Below, in pieces: positions 21,842 through 29,959 of a DNA stretch of 64,000 nt. Made by a program: the position numbers and the translations under genes. A model generated the notes under the pieces. The model worked only from the letters and a program-made list of their open reading frames with translations. It was not told the origin of the DNA and ran no database searches. Position 1 is the first letter of the stretch. Every line of letters begins with the position of its first letter. The DNA lies in assembly GCA_964570895.1 (NCBI GenBank), contig CAZMZD010000007.1, positions 10,974 to 74,973 on the forward strand, written 5' to 3'. The DNA is from RGIG1918 sp964570895 (GTDB lineage: Bacteria; Cyanobacteriota; Vampirovibrionia; Gastranaerophilales; Gastranaerophilaceae).

Positions 21842-24800
21842 TTATGTAGTTAAAGCTGTGCGCACTTTTTCAAGATATGTGTTTTTGCTCAAATCCCATT
21901 CGCGTTTGATAAATCTTAGAACTTTGAAACCTGAACGTTCCATAATTCTTTGTTTTTTCATAGGCGGAGTGGATTTTTTGGTGTTATCTTTAACGCCGTC
22001 ACATTCAATTATAACATGACCCACCATAATATCAGCGCTAACGCCACCAATATTAACAGAAGAATAAACATCAAAATCAAGTCCTTCTTCTTGAATCATA
22101 TTTTTGATTTCAAAGAATACTTCTTTTTCAAATTCATTTTTGAAAGTTGCTTTTTCCGGCGTAAATTCAAAATCGTTTTTAATGCTTTGCCTTACATATT
22201 CAAAATAGCTTCTAAGCAAGCCTTCGGGTAAGTCTTGAACATTTTTTGAAGTGAAATTGTAGATTTTCTTTCTTGCGCGGGTGATTGCCACGTTGAATAA
22301 ATTTGGCTTTTGCAAAAACATTAAGCTTTGCGAGTGGGAATTTGGTGCAATCGTCCAAGAAATGAGCATAATATCTCTTTCATCCCCTTGGAATGTGTGC
22401 GCTGTGCCCACTTCAATTTTATGCCTTTGAATTGTTTCTTGCGAGAAAATTTGCATTATTGCTTTTTTAATAAGCTCAACTTGCCCTCTAAATGGGCTGA
22501 TAACGCCAATTGATGTTGGAGTGTCGCCTAAATCATTCGAGATGATATCACCTAATTTTTTAACTAAAGCTTCGCATTCCGCGTGGTTTCTTGTAACATC
22601 ATAATCAACTTTCCCATCAGGCACATTGATAAGCTCGATTGTCGGTTCTTTTGGGAAATATGGCTTCATAACTTTAATTCTTCCGCCATAAAATTCGTTT
22701 GAAGAAAACTCAATAATCGGTTTTTGGGAGCGGAAATGTTCGTCTAAAAGCACAGGCGAAGTTGAATAATAGTTCGCAAGGTCAAACATAGAATTTGTTC
22801 TAAAGCGCCACATTAATTGGTATTTATCTTCAATTTCATATTGGTTTAAGAAAGATTGTTCTTTTGCTTTTTCAAGGAAAGACAAGTGTGGCAATTGTTT
22901 ATCATCGCCCACAATTACAACTTTTTTGGCTCTGTATAAAATCGGAAAACATGAAGCAATGTCGCATTGAGAAGCCTCATCAATGATTGCAACATCAAAC
23001 ATACCCGATTTCAAAGGGATTGAGTTTGAAATGGCATACGTGGTGGAGCACCAGCAAGGAAACGCGGTGAGCAGTGGTTTAAAATCTTCTTTTTCAAGAA
23101 GGCGGTTTTGCAACTGTTGCTTTCTTGAAACAAGCGAACGAGCGTGCACCATAAGCCTTTGCCTTTTTGTTTGGTCCGCAAGAAGGTCTTTGAGCGCGGT
23201 GCGTCTTTTGTTCCTTAAAATGTTTATCACAAGCGCTTTTTGCTTATTTTTTAATGTGTTTATTCTTTTTAGAGTTTGTTGAAGATTGCCAAGTTTGAAA
23301 ATGTGATTTTCAATTTTTGAAAGTTTTGAATTATATTCTTCTAAATCAAGCTCATAAGGGAGTCTTGTCAAAATTTCGTCTTTGTCAAATTTTCTAATGT
23401 CTAAAACTTTCTTAATTTTGCCATAGTCAAGCGTGCGCAAAATGTTGAAAATTATTCCTTTTTTTTCAATGTTTTTGTTTATGTTTTCGACAGTTTGCCT
23501 TAAAAGCTCGATGTCTTCTTGTTTTAGCCTTTTTTTAATGTAGCAAACTTCGCCAATTGCGCCTGCTATTTCATCTCTTTCGACTTGCAATTCAGAATAT
23601 AGTTCTTCTGATTTTATTATTTTCTCAACGCTGTCTTCAAGCCTTTTCATTTCGCCTGCAAGCTTTTCCATATCGCTTACGTTAGCAAGAACTGCGTCTT
23701 CATAGCCTTCATCAAGCTCAATTTTTCCTGAAAGCAAGTCTTCAAGGTCATACATCAATTGTTTTTGATAATTTGCTCTGCCTGCGCGGAGTGCCAAAAA
23801 CGGCGCGTCAAGCTCGTTTAGCCTTTCTGCCACAACGTCAATTGCTTTATCCATTCTGCTTGCCACAAGCACAGTTTTGCCTTTGGCAATTAAATGTGCC
23901 ACAAGGTTCACGATAGTTTGGCTTTTTCCTGTTCCAGGGGGGCCGTAAACCGCCAAAAAATCATTATCTTCGATTTTTCTTATGACATTTTCTTGAGAGT
24001 CGCTAAGCTGAAGCGGCGTGATTGCAAAAAAGTCTTTAATTTCTTTCGGCTCTTTAATTTTTTGCTCCGCGCGGCCTTTAGATTTTAAATATTCTTGATT
24101 TATGACATTTAGCGCGTTTTCCCTTATTATCCCTGAAGATTTTTCGCCAATTTGAGTAAGCTCATGCAAAACCCCTGCGGTCACGGTTGGTCTTTTAGTT
24201 AAAATTACCGCTTGCGTATTTTCAAGGACGAGCTTATCAAGTTTCACTTTTTTAACTTTTGAAATTTCGTCGAGCGAGTCAAAGTCAAAATTTTCAATTT
24301 CTTCCAAAGTTTTTTCTTGATAAAATTCGCCCATATTTTTGATATCTTTTGTATCTTTATGGTCGGTGTTATATTGTATTTCAAGGTCCGGAATGATTGA
24401 TTTTAGAGTTGTTAAAAATATTTCTAAACCATCTTTTGTGAGCGGCAATTCAGGAACGGAATCCAACAAGCCTGATAACAATTGGTCAATTTCTTCTTCG
24501 TCATCTTTTTTTATAAGCTGCGCAATAGCACCGGTGTTAAGTGATAATACCGATTCGTTCAGCGAACAGCAAATTTGTTTTCCTTCGCGCTGAAGCGTGC
24601 AAGGCACATATAAAAGCGGAGTCAAAAATTCATTATTCTTTTTAACTTTTGTGTTTTTACCCACTAAAAATAAATAACCATAGAGAAGATAACGTTCTTT
24701 TTGGCTCATATCTCCCTGAATCATAAGTTCAGTAAGGAGCGGGTCAGAGCCATCTAAAAGAAGCGGTGTTTCATATTTTGAGAATAACTCTTCTTCGCCA

Positions 24801-24994
24801 TCAATGAAGCGCCATTTGTTGTCTTTGTCGCCTTTCAGGTTTCTGAAAGTCGAACTCTTAACTTCTTCTCTAACGCAATCATGGAGATATTGACTTAACT
24901 TCTTTATAAAACTTCCGCTAAATGCTTGGGTTATAGCTTTAGTAGCATTTTGTAACATAAAATAATTATAGTTCTTAGCGCTTGATTTGTCCAC
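21842..24994 (-). CDS. SF1 (Upf1-like) helicase with C-terminal nuclease-like domain
   Basis: 1050 residues. The N-terminal 330 residues are unrecognised and resemble the extensions of AAA_11/AAA_12 helicases. Motif I is GPPGTGKS (351-358). A coiled-coil insertion follows, then motif II in VAIIDEASQCDIAS, motif III in VIVGDDKQLPHLS, motif IV in LDEHFRSQKPI, motif V in VGTAHTFQGDERD and motif VI in FNVAITRARKK. The last 100 residues (VSADIMVGHVIIECDGVKDN, then KKQRIMERSGFKVLRF) look like a restriction-endonuclease fold with D, ECD and K-type residues, as in the MTES_1575-like nucleases. The start is GTG, with GAAGGT upstream; the next ATG is at codon 13. It could be a defence or repair protein. 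Confidence 0.85.
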   Translation of the reverse strand: MDKSSAKNYNYFMLQNATKAITQAFSGSFIKKLSQYLHDCVREEVKSSTFRNLKGDKDNKWRFIDGEEELFSKYETPLLLDGSDPLLTELMIQGDMSQKERYLLYGYLFLVGKNTKVKKNNEFLTPLLYVPCTLQREGKQICCSLNESVLSLNTGAIAQLIKKDDEEEIDQLLSGLLDSVPELPLTKDGLEIFLTTLKSIIPDLEIQYNTDHKDTKDIKNMGEFYQEKTLEEIENFDFDSLDEISKVKKVKLDKLVLENTQAVILTKRPTVTAGVLHELTQIGEKSSGIIRENALNVINQEYLKSKGRAEQKIKEPKEIKDFFAITPLQLSDSQENVIRKIEDNDFLAVYGPPGTGKSQTIVNLVAHLIAKGKTVLVASRMDKAIDVVAERLNELDAPFLALRAGRANYQKQLMYDLEDLLSGKIELDEGYEDAVLANVSDMEKLAGEMKRLEDSVEKIIKSEELYSELQVERDEIAGAIGEVCYIKKRLKQEDIELLRQTVENINKNIEKKGIIFNILRTLDYGKIKKVLDIRKFDKDEILTRLPYELDLEEYNSKLSKIENHIFKLGNLQQTLKRINTLKNKQKALVINILRNKRRTALKDLLADQTKRQRLMVHARSLVSRKQQLQNRLLEKEDFKPLLTAFPCWCSTTYAISNSIPLKSGMFDVAIIDEASQCDIASCFPILYRAKKVVIVGDDKQLPHLSFLEKAKEQSFLNQYEIEDKYQLMWRFRTNSMFDLANYYSTSPVLLDEHFRSQKPIIEFSSNEFYGGRIKVMKPYFPKEPTIELINVPDGKVDYDVTRNHAECEALVKKLGDIISNDLGDTPTSIGVISPFRGQVELIKKAIMQIFSQETIQRHKIEVGTAHTFQGDERDIMLISWTIAPNSHSQSLMFLQKPNLFNVAITRARKKIYNFTSKNVQDLPEGLLRSYFEYVRQSIKNDFEFTPEKATFKNEFEKEVFFEIKNMIQEEGLDFDVYSSVNIGGVSADIMVGHVIIECDGVKDNTKKSTPPMKKQRIMERSGFKVLRFIKREWDLSKNTYLEKVRTALTT

Positions 24995-25113
24995 TTTTTA
25001 GTTAACCTTCGCCCATAAGATGTAATTTATTTGTTAAAAATTGTAAATATTTTTTGTTTTTGTGCAAATTAACTTTCTAAAAAACGTTTATTTTATTGTA
25101 CAAGGATAAAATT

Positions 25114-25401
25114 ATGGCAGATATTTCATCAATTTCAGCATTAAATTTATACCCTAAGTATCAAATAGGTGATAAAAAGGGTGCTTCATCAGGCTTAGGC
25201 GGTGCCAAGCCTAAGGTTGGCGGATATATCCCCCAAGAGAATTTCCAAGCAAAAAGCGCAGGGGCAAATCCTTTTGGAGTGGGCGCATATTCAGATGGCT
25301 CGCTAAATGGCGGTGGCTACGGGCTTGCATTTGGCCCTGAATCAACCGGCGTTCACGGAAATTCAGAAGCGGTTGGCAAAAAACTTCAGCTGGTAGGTTA
25401 A
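25114..25401 (+). CDS. Small glycine-rich hypothetical protein (95 aa)
   Basis: Starts at ATG 25114 with AAGGA seven bases upstream (TTG at 25096 in the same frame is less likely). The product (MADISSISALNLYPKYQIGD...) becomes very rich in Gly, Ala and Ser, with GVGAYSDGSLNGGGYGLAFG near the end. It has no signal peptide or recognised domain and is probably disordered. It is divergent from the helicase and ends before a strong terminator. Confidence 0.6.
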   Translation: MADISSISALNLYPKYQIGDKKGASSGLGGAKPKVGGYIPQENFQAKSAGANPFGVGAYSDGSLNGGGYGLAFGPESTGVHGNSEAVGKKLQLVG

Positions 25402-25416
25402 AATTTATTTTATATA

Positions 25417-25446
25417 AAAAATCGTGCAAGTGATTGCACGATTTTT
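25417..25446. terminator. Bidirectional terminator
   Basis: AAAAATCGTGCAA, loop GTGA, TTGCACGATTTTT: a perfect 13-pair stem with A- and T-runs on either side, between convergent genes. Confidence 0.92.
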
Positions 25447-25469
25447 AGTGTTTAATTTTTGTTTGAAAT

Positions 25470-26687
25470 TTATATTTTGTATTCGCCCTTTGCGAGCGCT
25501 ACGGTAATTGAGTTTGAATTGAAATAATGCGCAGCATTTTGAACGTCTTCTACTGTCACATCATTTATCATTTTTCTGTATTTTTCTTCCCAATCAAGCC
25601 CAAGCCCGAAGAGATAGTCCCCTGATAGCATAAGCGCTTGCTGCATATTTGTTTGAGAGAAATATTCTAATCTTCCAATGACATTTTCTTTTGCGCCTTG
25701 AAGCTCATGTTCTGTAATTGGCGTGGTTTGCAATTTTTTTACTTCAACATCAAATTCATCAAGAGATTTTTGAATGTTTGACGGGTCGCACGCGATGTAA
25801 AAATAAAGAATAGCGCCTCTTATCATAGGTTCATAACTTGAGCGAACAGTGTATGCCAAGCCTTTTTTGTCGCGAAGTTCCACAAAAAGCCTTGAGCTCA
25901 AACCCGCAGAGCCTAAAATGTTATTCATAACAATAATTTTTGGATAATCTTCGTGCGTGAATGTTGGAACAACAACTCCTTTCAACACTTGCGCCTGCGC
26001 TAAGTCATCTTTTGGAATGAAATCAACGGTTGATGTTTGAATTGCGTTCACTTTAGGAATTTCGTTAACAGTTTCGCAATTTTTCATAAAAGCAAATTTT
26101 TCAGCTATAATATCCAGCAATTTTTCTTCATCTTGAATATCGCCAACAATTGTTACAACTTTTTTTGCGTTCATAAATTGTTTTGAGGTTTCAATCATAT
26201 CTTCTTTTGAAATTTTGTCTATTTCTTCAAGAATTTTTGAATAAGAATTTGAGTAATAATGATTTTCAAATATTTTTCTCACAAACTTGTCTGTTGCAAG
26301 CATTCTTGGCTCGTCAAGCTCTGATGTAATTTCCCCTTTTAATTTGTGCACTTCTTTGTCGAATTCATCAAATGTTGAATTTTGAAGAACATCGCTTAAA
26401 ATGTCGACAGTGAGCTCAAAATCTTCATTCAAGCACAAAGCACAAGCCGTTAGGTTGTCTTGTTTACATTTTATATTTAGTTCAATTCCGTTGTCTTCAA
26501 TAATTTTTGCAAGTTCAACCGCGCTATATTTTTCTGTTCCTTGCATAAGGAGTTTTGTGTATAGGGAACGTATGCCTGCATATTTTTCTTGTTTGTTTAT
26601 CAAAAAGTTACAAACAAGCGCTAAGCGAGGCGTTTTGGCATTATTTTTTAAAATTATTTCTATTCCGTTTATTACATGTTTTTTCAT
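25470..26687 (-). CDS. M16 family peptidase-like protein, zinc site lost
   Basis: 405 residues from the ATG at 26687 (MKKHVINGIEIILKNNAKTP), two bases after the stop of the active paralog and preceded by GAGGAG. The M16 fold is recognisable (LLMQGTEKYSAVELAKIIED, AQAQVLKGVVVPTFTHEDYP, LRDKKGLAYTVRSSYEP), including the R/Y substrate-binding segment. The HxxEH zinc motif is missing at the expected place. It is therefore probably the non-catalytic partner of the 26690 product, as in two-subunit M16B peptidases. Location cannot be fixed, as no signal peptide is visible. Confidence 0.88.
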   Translation of the reverse strand: MKKHVINGIEIILKNNAKTPRLALVCNFLINKQEKYAGIRSLYTKLLMQGTEKYSAVELAKIIEDNGIELNIKCKQDNLTACALCLNEDFELTVDILSDVLQNSTFDEFDKEVHKLKGEITSELDEPRMLATDKFVRKIFENHYYSNSYSKILEEIDKISKEDMIETSKQFMNAKKVVTIVGDIQDEEKLLDIIAEKFAFMKNCETVNEIPKVNAIQTSTVDFIPKDDLAQAQVLKGVVVPTFTHEDYPKIIVMNNILGSAGLSSRLFVELRDKKGLAYTVRSSYEPMIRGAILYFYIACDPSNIQKSLDEFDVEVKKLQTTPITEHELQGAKENVIGRLEYFSQTNMQQALMLSGDYLFGLGLDWEEKYRKMINDVTVEDVQNAAHYFNSNSITVALAKGEYKI

Positions 26688-26689
26688 TT

Positions 26690-28006
26690 TTACTTCTCCT
26701 CGTTCGGTAAAAGTACATTTATTGCGCATTTTTCAGGGTCTAAATATTTTTTTGCTATTTCTTGAATGTATTTGATGTCAATTTCTTCAAGCAATTTTTC
26801 GTAATTTTGCGCGACGTTTAAATCTTCGTAAACGGTTAAATATTGCCCTATTGTATCGCCTAATTTAGCAACGGTTTCCGTGCTTGAAGCAAAGCCCACT
26901 TTTGCTTGTTTTTTAGCTTTTTTGAGTTCGTCTTGAGTGATATTTTGAATGTTTTTCAATTCATTTTTTATTTCAGGAATGACCCTGTCAAATTTTGTGT
27001 GGTCAAAATTTGCTTCAATAAAGAAATTATTTCCTTCTCTAAATTGATAATGGCAAGTGTCGAGCGAGAAATAATGCGGTTCCGGCACTTTTTCAATTAA
27101 ATTAACATACAGCCTTGAACTTTTTCCTTCGCCTAAAATTGTTGAAATAATATCGAGCGCAATGGTTTCTTTAAGGTTTTTTGCGCTATCTGCGAGAAAG
27201 CCAAACATAATGTAGCCACAGTTAACATCGCCTCTTTGAATTTCCGTTCTTGGGTTTTTAATGGCAAGTTCCATTTCGCCGTGCGGTACGGTAAGAGTTT
27301 TTGTGTTTCTAAATTGAAAACCTTTTATAATTTCTTGAAGCACGTGTTCTTCGTCAAAATCTCCCGCCACAATGGTCGAGATGTTTTCAGGAGTGTAGAA
27401 CGATTTGTAATAGTCCATAATTGCGCTTCTTGGAATTTGAGAAATTATTTCAGACGTGCCGATGACATCTCTTTTGTAAGGATGTTTTTCGTACATCATG
27501 TTGTTTAGCGCATTATAAACTTTGCTCCAATTTTGGTCTTTGCGCATTTTAATTTCTTCTAAAACAACATATCTTTCTCTTTTTTCTTTAGGCGCTTCGC
27601 CTGAAATATCAAATGCAGGGCCGATTTCTTCTTCAGGCAATGTGATATTTACCATCATATCCGAATGCATATCAAGAGCTAAATCTAAATGATTTTTAGA
27701 AATTGTGATGTAATAGAAAGTATAATCTTTCCAAGTTGCCGCGTTAATTATTCCGCCTTTTTGTTCCATTGTGCGGTCAAAATCGCCAGCTTTAAACCTT
27801 TCTGTCCCTTTGAACATCAAGTGTTCAAGAAAATGTGAAACGCCGTTATTTATATCATCTTCGTTTATTGACCCTGTTTTCACCCAACTTGAAATATTTA
27901 CAAGTGCACCTTCTTTATATGCAAGCGCCACTTTGTGCCCGTTATCGAGTGTGTATAAGCTGATTGGCTTTGTGAGATATGGAAAGTTAATTAATTCTTT
28001 TTTCAT
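26690..28006 (-). CDS. M16 family zinc metallopeptidase (active subunit)
   Basis: 438 residues with the inverted zinc motif HFLEHLMFKGTERF near residue 60 (HxxEH). A downstream acidic cluster (VVLEEIKMRKDQNWSKVYN) supplies the third ligand, and YVNLIEKVPEPHYFSLDTCH lies in the second half. M16B enzymes degrade small peptides or process precursors. It pairs with the HxxEH-less paralog two bases downstream and follows aroH by one base, so all may share a transcript with the fmt-def group. Confidence 0.92.
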   Translation of the reverse strand: MKKELINFPYLTKPISLYTLDNGHKVALAYKEGALVNISSWVKTGSINEDDINNGVSHFLEHLMFKGTERFKAGDFDRTMEQKGGIINAATWKDYTFYYITISKNHLDLALDMHSDMMVNITLPEEEIGPAFDISGEAPKEKRERYVVLEEIKMRKDQNWSKVYNALNNMMYEKHPYKRDVIGTSEIISQIPRSAIMDYYKSFYTPENISTIVAGDFDEEHVLQEIIKGFQFRNTKTLTVPHGEMELAIKNPRTEIQRGDVNCGYIMFGFLADSAKNLKETIALDIISTILGEGKSSRLYVNLIEKVPEPHYFSLDTCHYQFREGNNFFIEANFDHTKFDRVIPEIKNELKNIQNITQDELKKAKKQAKVGFASSTETVAKLGDTIGQYLTVYEDLNVAQNYEKLLEEIDIKYIQEIAKKYLDPEKCAINVLLPNEEK

Positions 28007-28007
28007 A

Positions 28008-28367
28008 TTATTGCCTTTCTTTTAAGTCGGGTCTTAATTTTTCTGTGCCTCTTAGATAAATATGGTGCACGCATTCACCTTTTAAATCAGCAAAAAGCAT
28101 TACTCTTATGCATTTTTCAAGTGAATTTTCAACATACATTTCTTGATAACACATCATAGGCACATCTTTGAAACCACAGTCAAGACGCGCATATTTTGCA
28201 GGATAGCAAGCAGTTAAATCTTTTGTTGCTGAAAAATTTGCAAAATGGATGTTTGATACGTCAAGTTCATTTTTTTCTAAAATTGCATTTAAAAGCTCAA
28301 CGGTTGCTTCTCTCATTGAGTTTTCGTCGTTTAAGCAAGTGATTGCCCCTCTAATTGCTTTATTCAA
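28008..28367 (-). CDS. aroH: Chorismate mutase, AroH type
   Basis: Rearranges chorismate to prephenate on the way to Phe and Tyr. It matches the monofunctional Bacillus-type fold throughout: AIRGAITC at the start, FSATKDLTACYPAKYAR, VPMMCYQEMYVENSLEKCIRVM in pieces, and a final HIYLRGTEKLRPDL. Arg and Glu residues of the trimer active site fall in these segments. I chose TTG at 28365-28367, which has AAAGG seven bases upstream, gives about 119 aa (close to family length) and overlaps the fmt stop by eight bases. A TTG ten codons earlier has poor ribosome-site spacing. Confidence 0.9.
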   Translation of the reverse strand: MNKAIRGAITCLNDENSMREATVELLNAILEKNELDVSNIHFANFSATKDLTACYPAKYARLDCGFKDVPMMCYQEMYVENSLEKCIRVMLFADLKGECVHHIYLRGTEKLRPDLKERQ

Positions 28368-29295
28368 ATTTTTCGCCTTTCTGTATTCTTGCGCCAAGGC
28401 TCCAAGCGTATGCTGCCATTTCGCCCTTGCCTTCCGGCTTTACGGTTTCAATTAAAACAGAATTTTTTCCACAGCCAACGAGTATGCCTTGTTTATCAAT
28501 ATTTAAAATTTCGCCTTTATCACCACAGTTTTCGCAAGTTGAGCATTTAATCAGTTTAACAATTTTTCCTTTATATGTTGTTTGGCAGGTGAAATTGTCG
28601 ATGAGGGCACGAACTTTATTTTTAATATATTCAGCGTCATCTTCCCAATTGATAATTTTATCTTCTTTTTTTGTTTTCTTTGTGTAAGTTGCAAGTTTGC
28701 CATCTTGTTTGATTGGGGTGATAGACTTATTATACAAGCCAACAAGCGTTTTCTTTAAAAGCCCATAAGCGCAATCTGAAATTTTGCCTGTGAGCTCAAT
28801 TGAATTCGTGTCTTTTGTTAGAGGTATTTCTTCTTGCAGGCAAATGTCCCCTTCGTCCATTTCAAGGCAGGTCATCATTGTTGTCACGCCTGTTTTTTCT
28901 TCGCCATCTAAAAGCGCTTGGCGAATTGGGTTTGCACCCCTGTATTTTGGAAGAAGCGAAGCATGAACATTGATTGTTCCAAGCTTTGGTATGTCTATAA
29001 TTTCTTGCGAAATAATTTGCCCAAATGCAAATGTCACAAAAAAATCCGCCCCTAGGTTTTTTAATTTTTCAATATTTTCTAAATCTTTTGAAATTTTTTC
29101 AGATTTTATAACTTCTATATTGTTTTCAAGCGCAAAAACCTCAAGCTTTGAAGGCACAATTTTATTCCCTCTGCCCGATGGCCTCGATGGTTGAGTTACG
29201 AAGGATAAAATTTCGATGTCTTTGTCTTGGTGTAATTTTTCAAAACAACTGTAAGCTATATCTGGAGTTGCGAAAAACACGAGTTTAATTGCCAT
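28360..29295 (-). CDS. fmt: Methionyl-tRNA formyltransferase
   Basis: Formylates initiator Met-tRNA using 10-formyltetrahydrofolate. 311 residues, normal length. The catalytic Asn/His segment is NVHASLLPKYRGANPI, followed by GVTTMMTCLEMDEGDICLQE with the catalytic Asp. The C-terminal tRNA-binding OB-like domain starts near 210. It overlaps def upstream by 11 bases and aroH downstream by eight. def-fmt is a conserved pair acting at the two ends of N-formyl-Met metabolism. Confidence 0.96.
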   Translation of the reverse strand: MAIKLVFFATPDIAYSCFEKLHQDKDIEILSFVTQPSRPSGRGNKIVPSKLEVFALENNIEVIKSEKISKDLENIEKLKNLGADFFVTFAFGQIISQEIIDIPKLGTINVHASLLPKYRGANPIRQALLDGEEKTGVTTMMTCLEMDEGDICLQEEIPLTKDTNSIELTGKISDCAYGLLKKTLVGLYNKSITPIKQDGKLATYTKKTKKEDKIINWEDDAEYIKNKVRALIDNFTCQTTYKGKIVKLIKCSTCENCGDKGEILNIDKQGILVGCGKNSVLIETVKPEGKGEMAAYAWSLGARIQKGEKFE

Positions 29296-29905
29296 TTCCG
29301 CCTTCTTTTAATTTTTCTCTTGCAATTTCTTCATCGCTTGGGGTGCGTGATAGAATTTCTTTTTCAAGCTCTTCTTCTTCAATTAACCTATCTTCTTCAA
29401 GCTTTGGAAGCCCGTATTTATCAAGCAACATTGAAGTTTCAATCACGTTTCTTGTGTGGTCAACAAACAAAATACCGTCTAAATGGTCAAATTCATGCTG
29501 AATTGCACGAGCAAGAAGAGAGCCGTCGCGCGCTTCAATTACAAATGGTTTGCCATTAAAATTTAAAGCTTTGACTTTAACGGTTTCATATCTTCTTACG
29601 TTTGTGTACATTTGAGGGAAGCTCAAACAGCCTTCATAGCTATTAATTGCGCCTTCTTTTTTGATTATTTTCGGGTTGATGAAAATAATCGGGTCCGGCG
29701 CTTCGTTTGGTTCAGTCACATCAATTACAAAAATTCTAACATTTTCGCCAACTTGAGGTGCTGCAAGCCCGACACCGTTGTTTTGATACATTGTATCTAC
29801 AAGATTTTCAATCAAAACTTGTATTTTTTTAGAAATTTTTGTAACTTCTTTTGATTTTTGACGGAGCACATTTTCTCCGTATTTTTTAATTTTTAAGATT
29901 GCCAT
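29285..29905 (-). CDS. def: Peptide deformylase
   Basis: Removes the formyl group from nascent proteins. All three family motifs are present: GVGLAAPQVG (motif 1), EGCLSFP with the metal-binding Cys (motif 2) and QHEFDHLDGILFVDH with the HExxH-like metal site (motif 3). The C-terminal extension of about 35 residues is highly acidic and ends near GGNGN, longer than the minimal type 1B form. It heads the def-fmt-aroH gene run. Confidence 0.96.
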   Translation of the reverse strand: MAILKIKKYGENVLRQKSKEVTKISKKIQVLIENLVDTMYQNNGVGLAAPQVGENVRIFVIDVTEPNEAPDPIIFINPKIIKKEGAINSYEGCLSFPQMYTNVRRYETVKVKALNFNGKPFVIEARDGSLLARAIQHEFDHLDGILFVDHTRNVIETSMLLDKYGLPKLEEDRLIEEEELEKEILSRTPSDEEIAREKLKEGGNGN

Positions 29906-29959
29906 AGCTGGATTTTATCATATTTTTAAGCGCCAATCAAGAAAACGCCCACATTTCCT

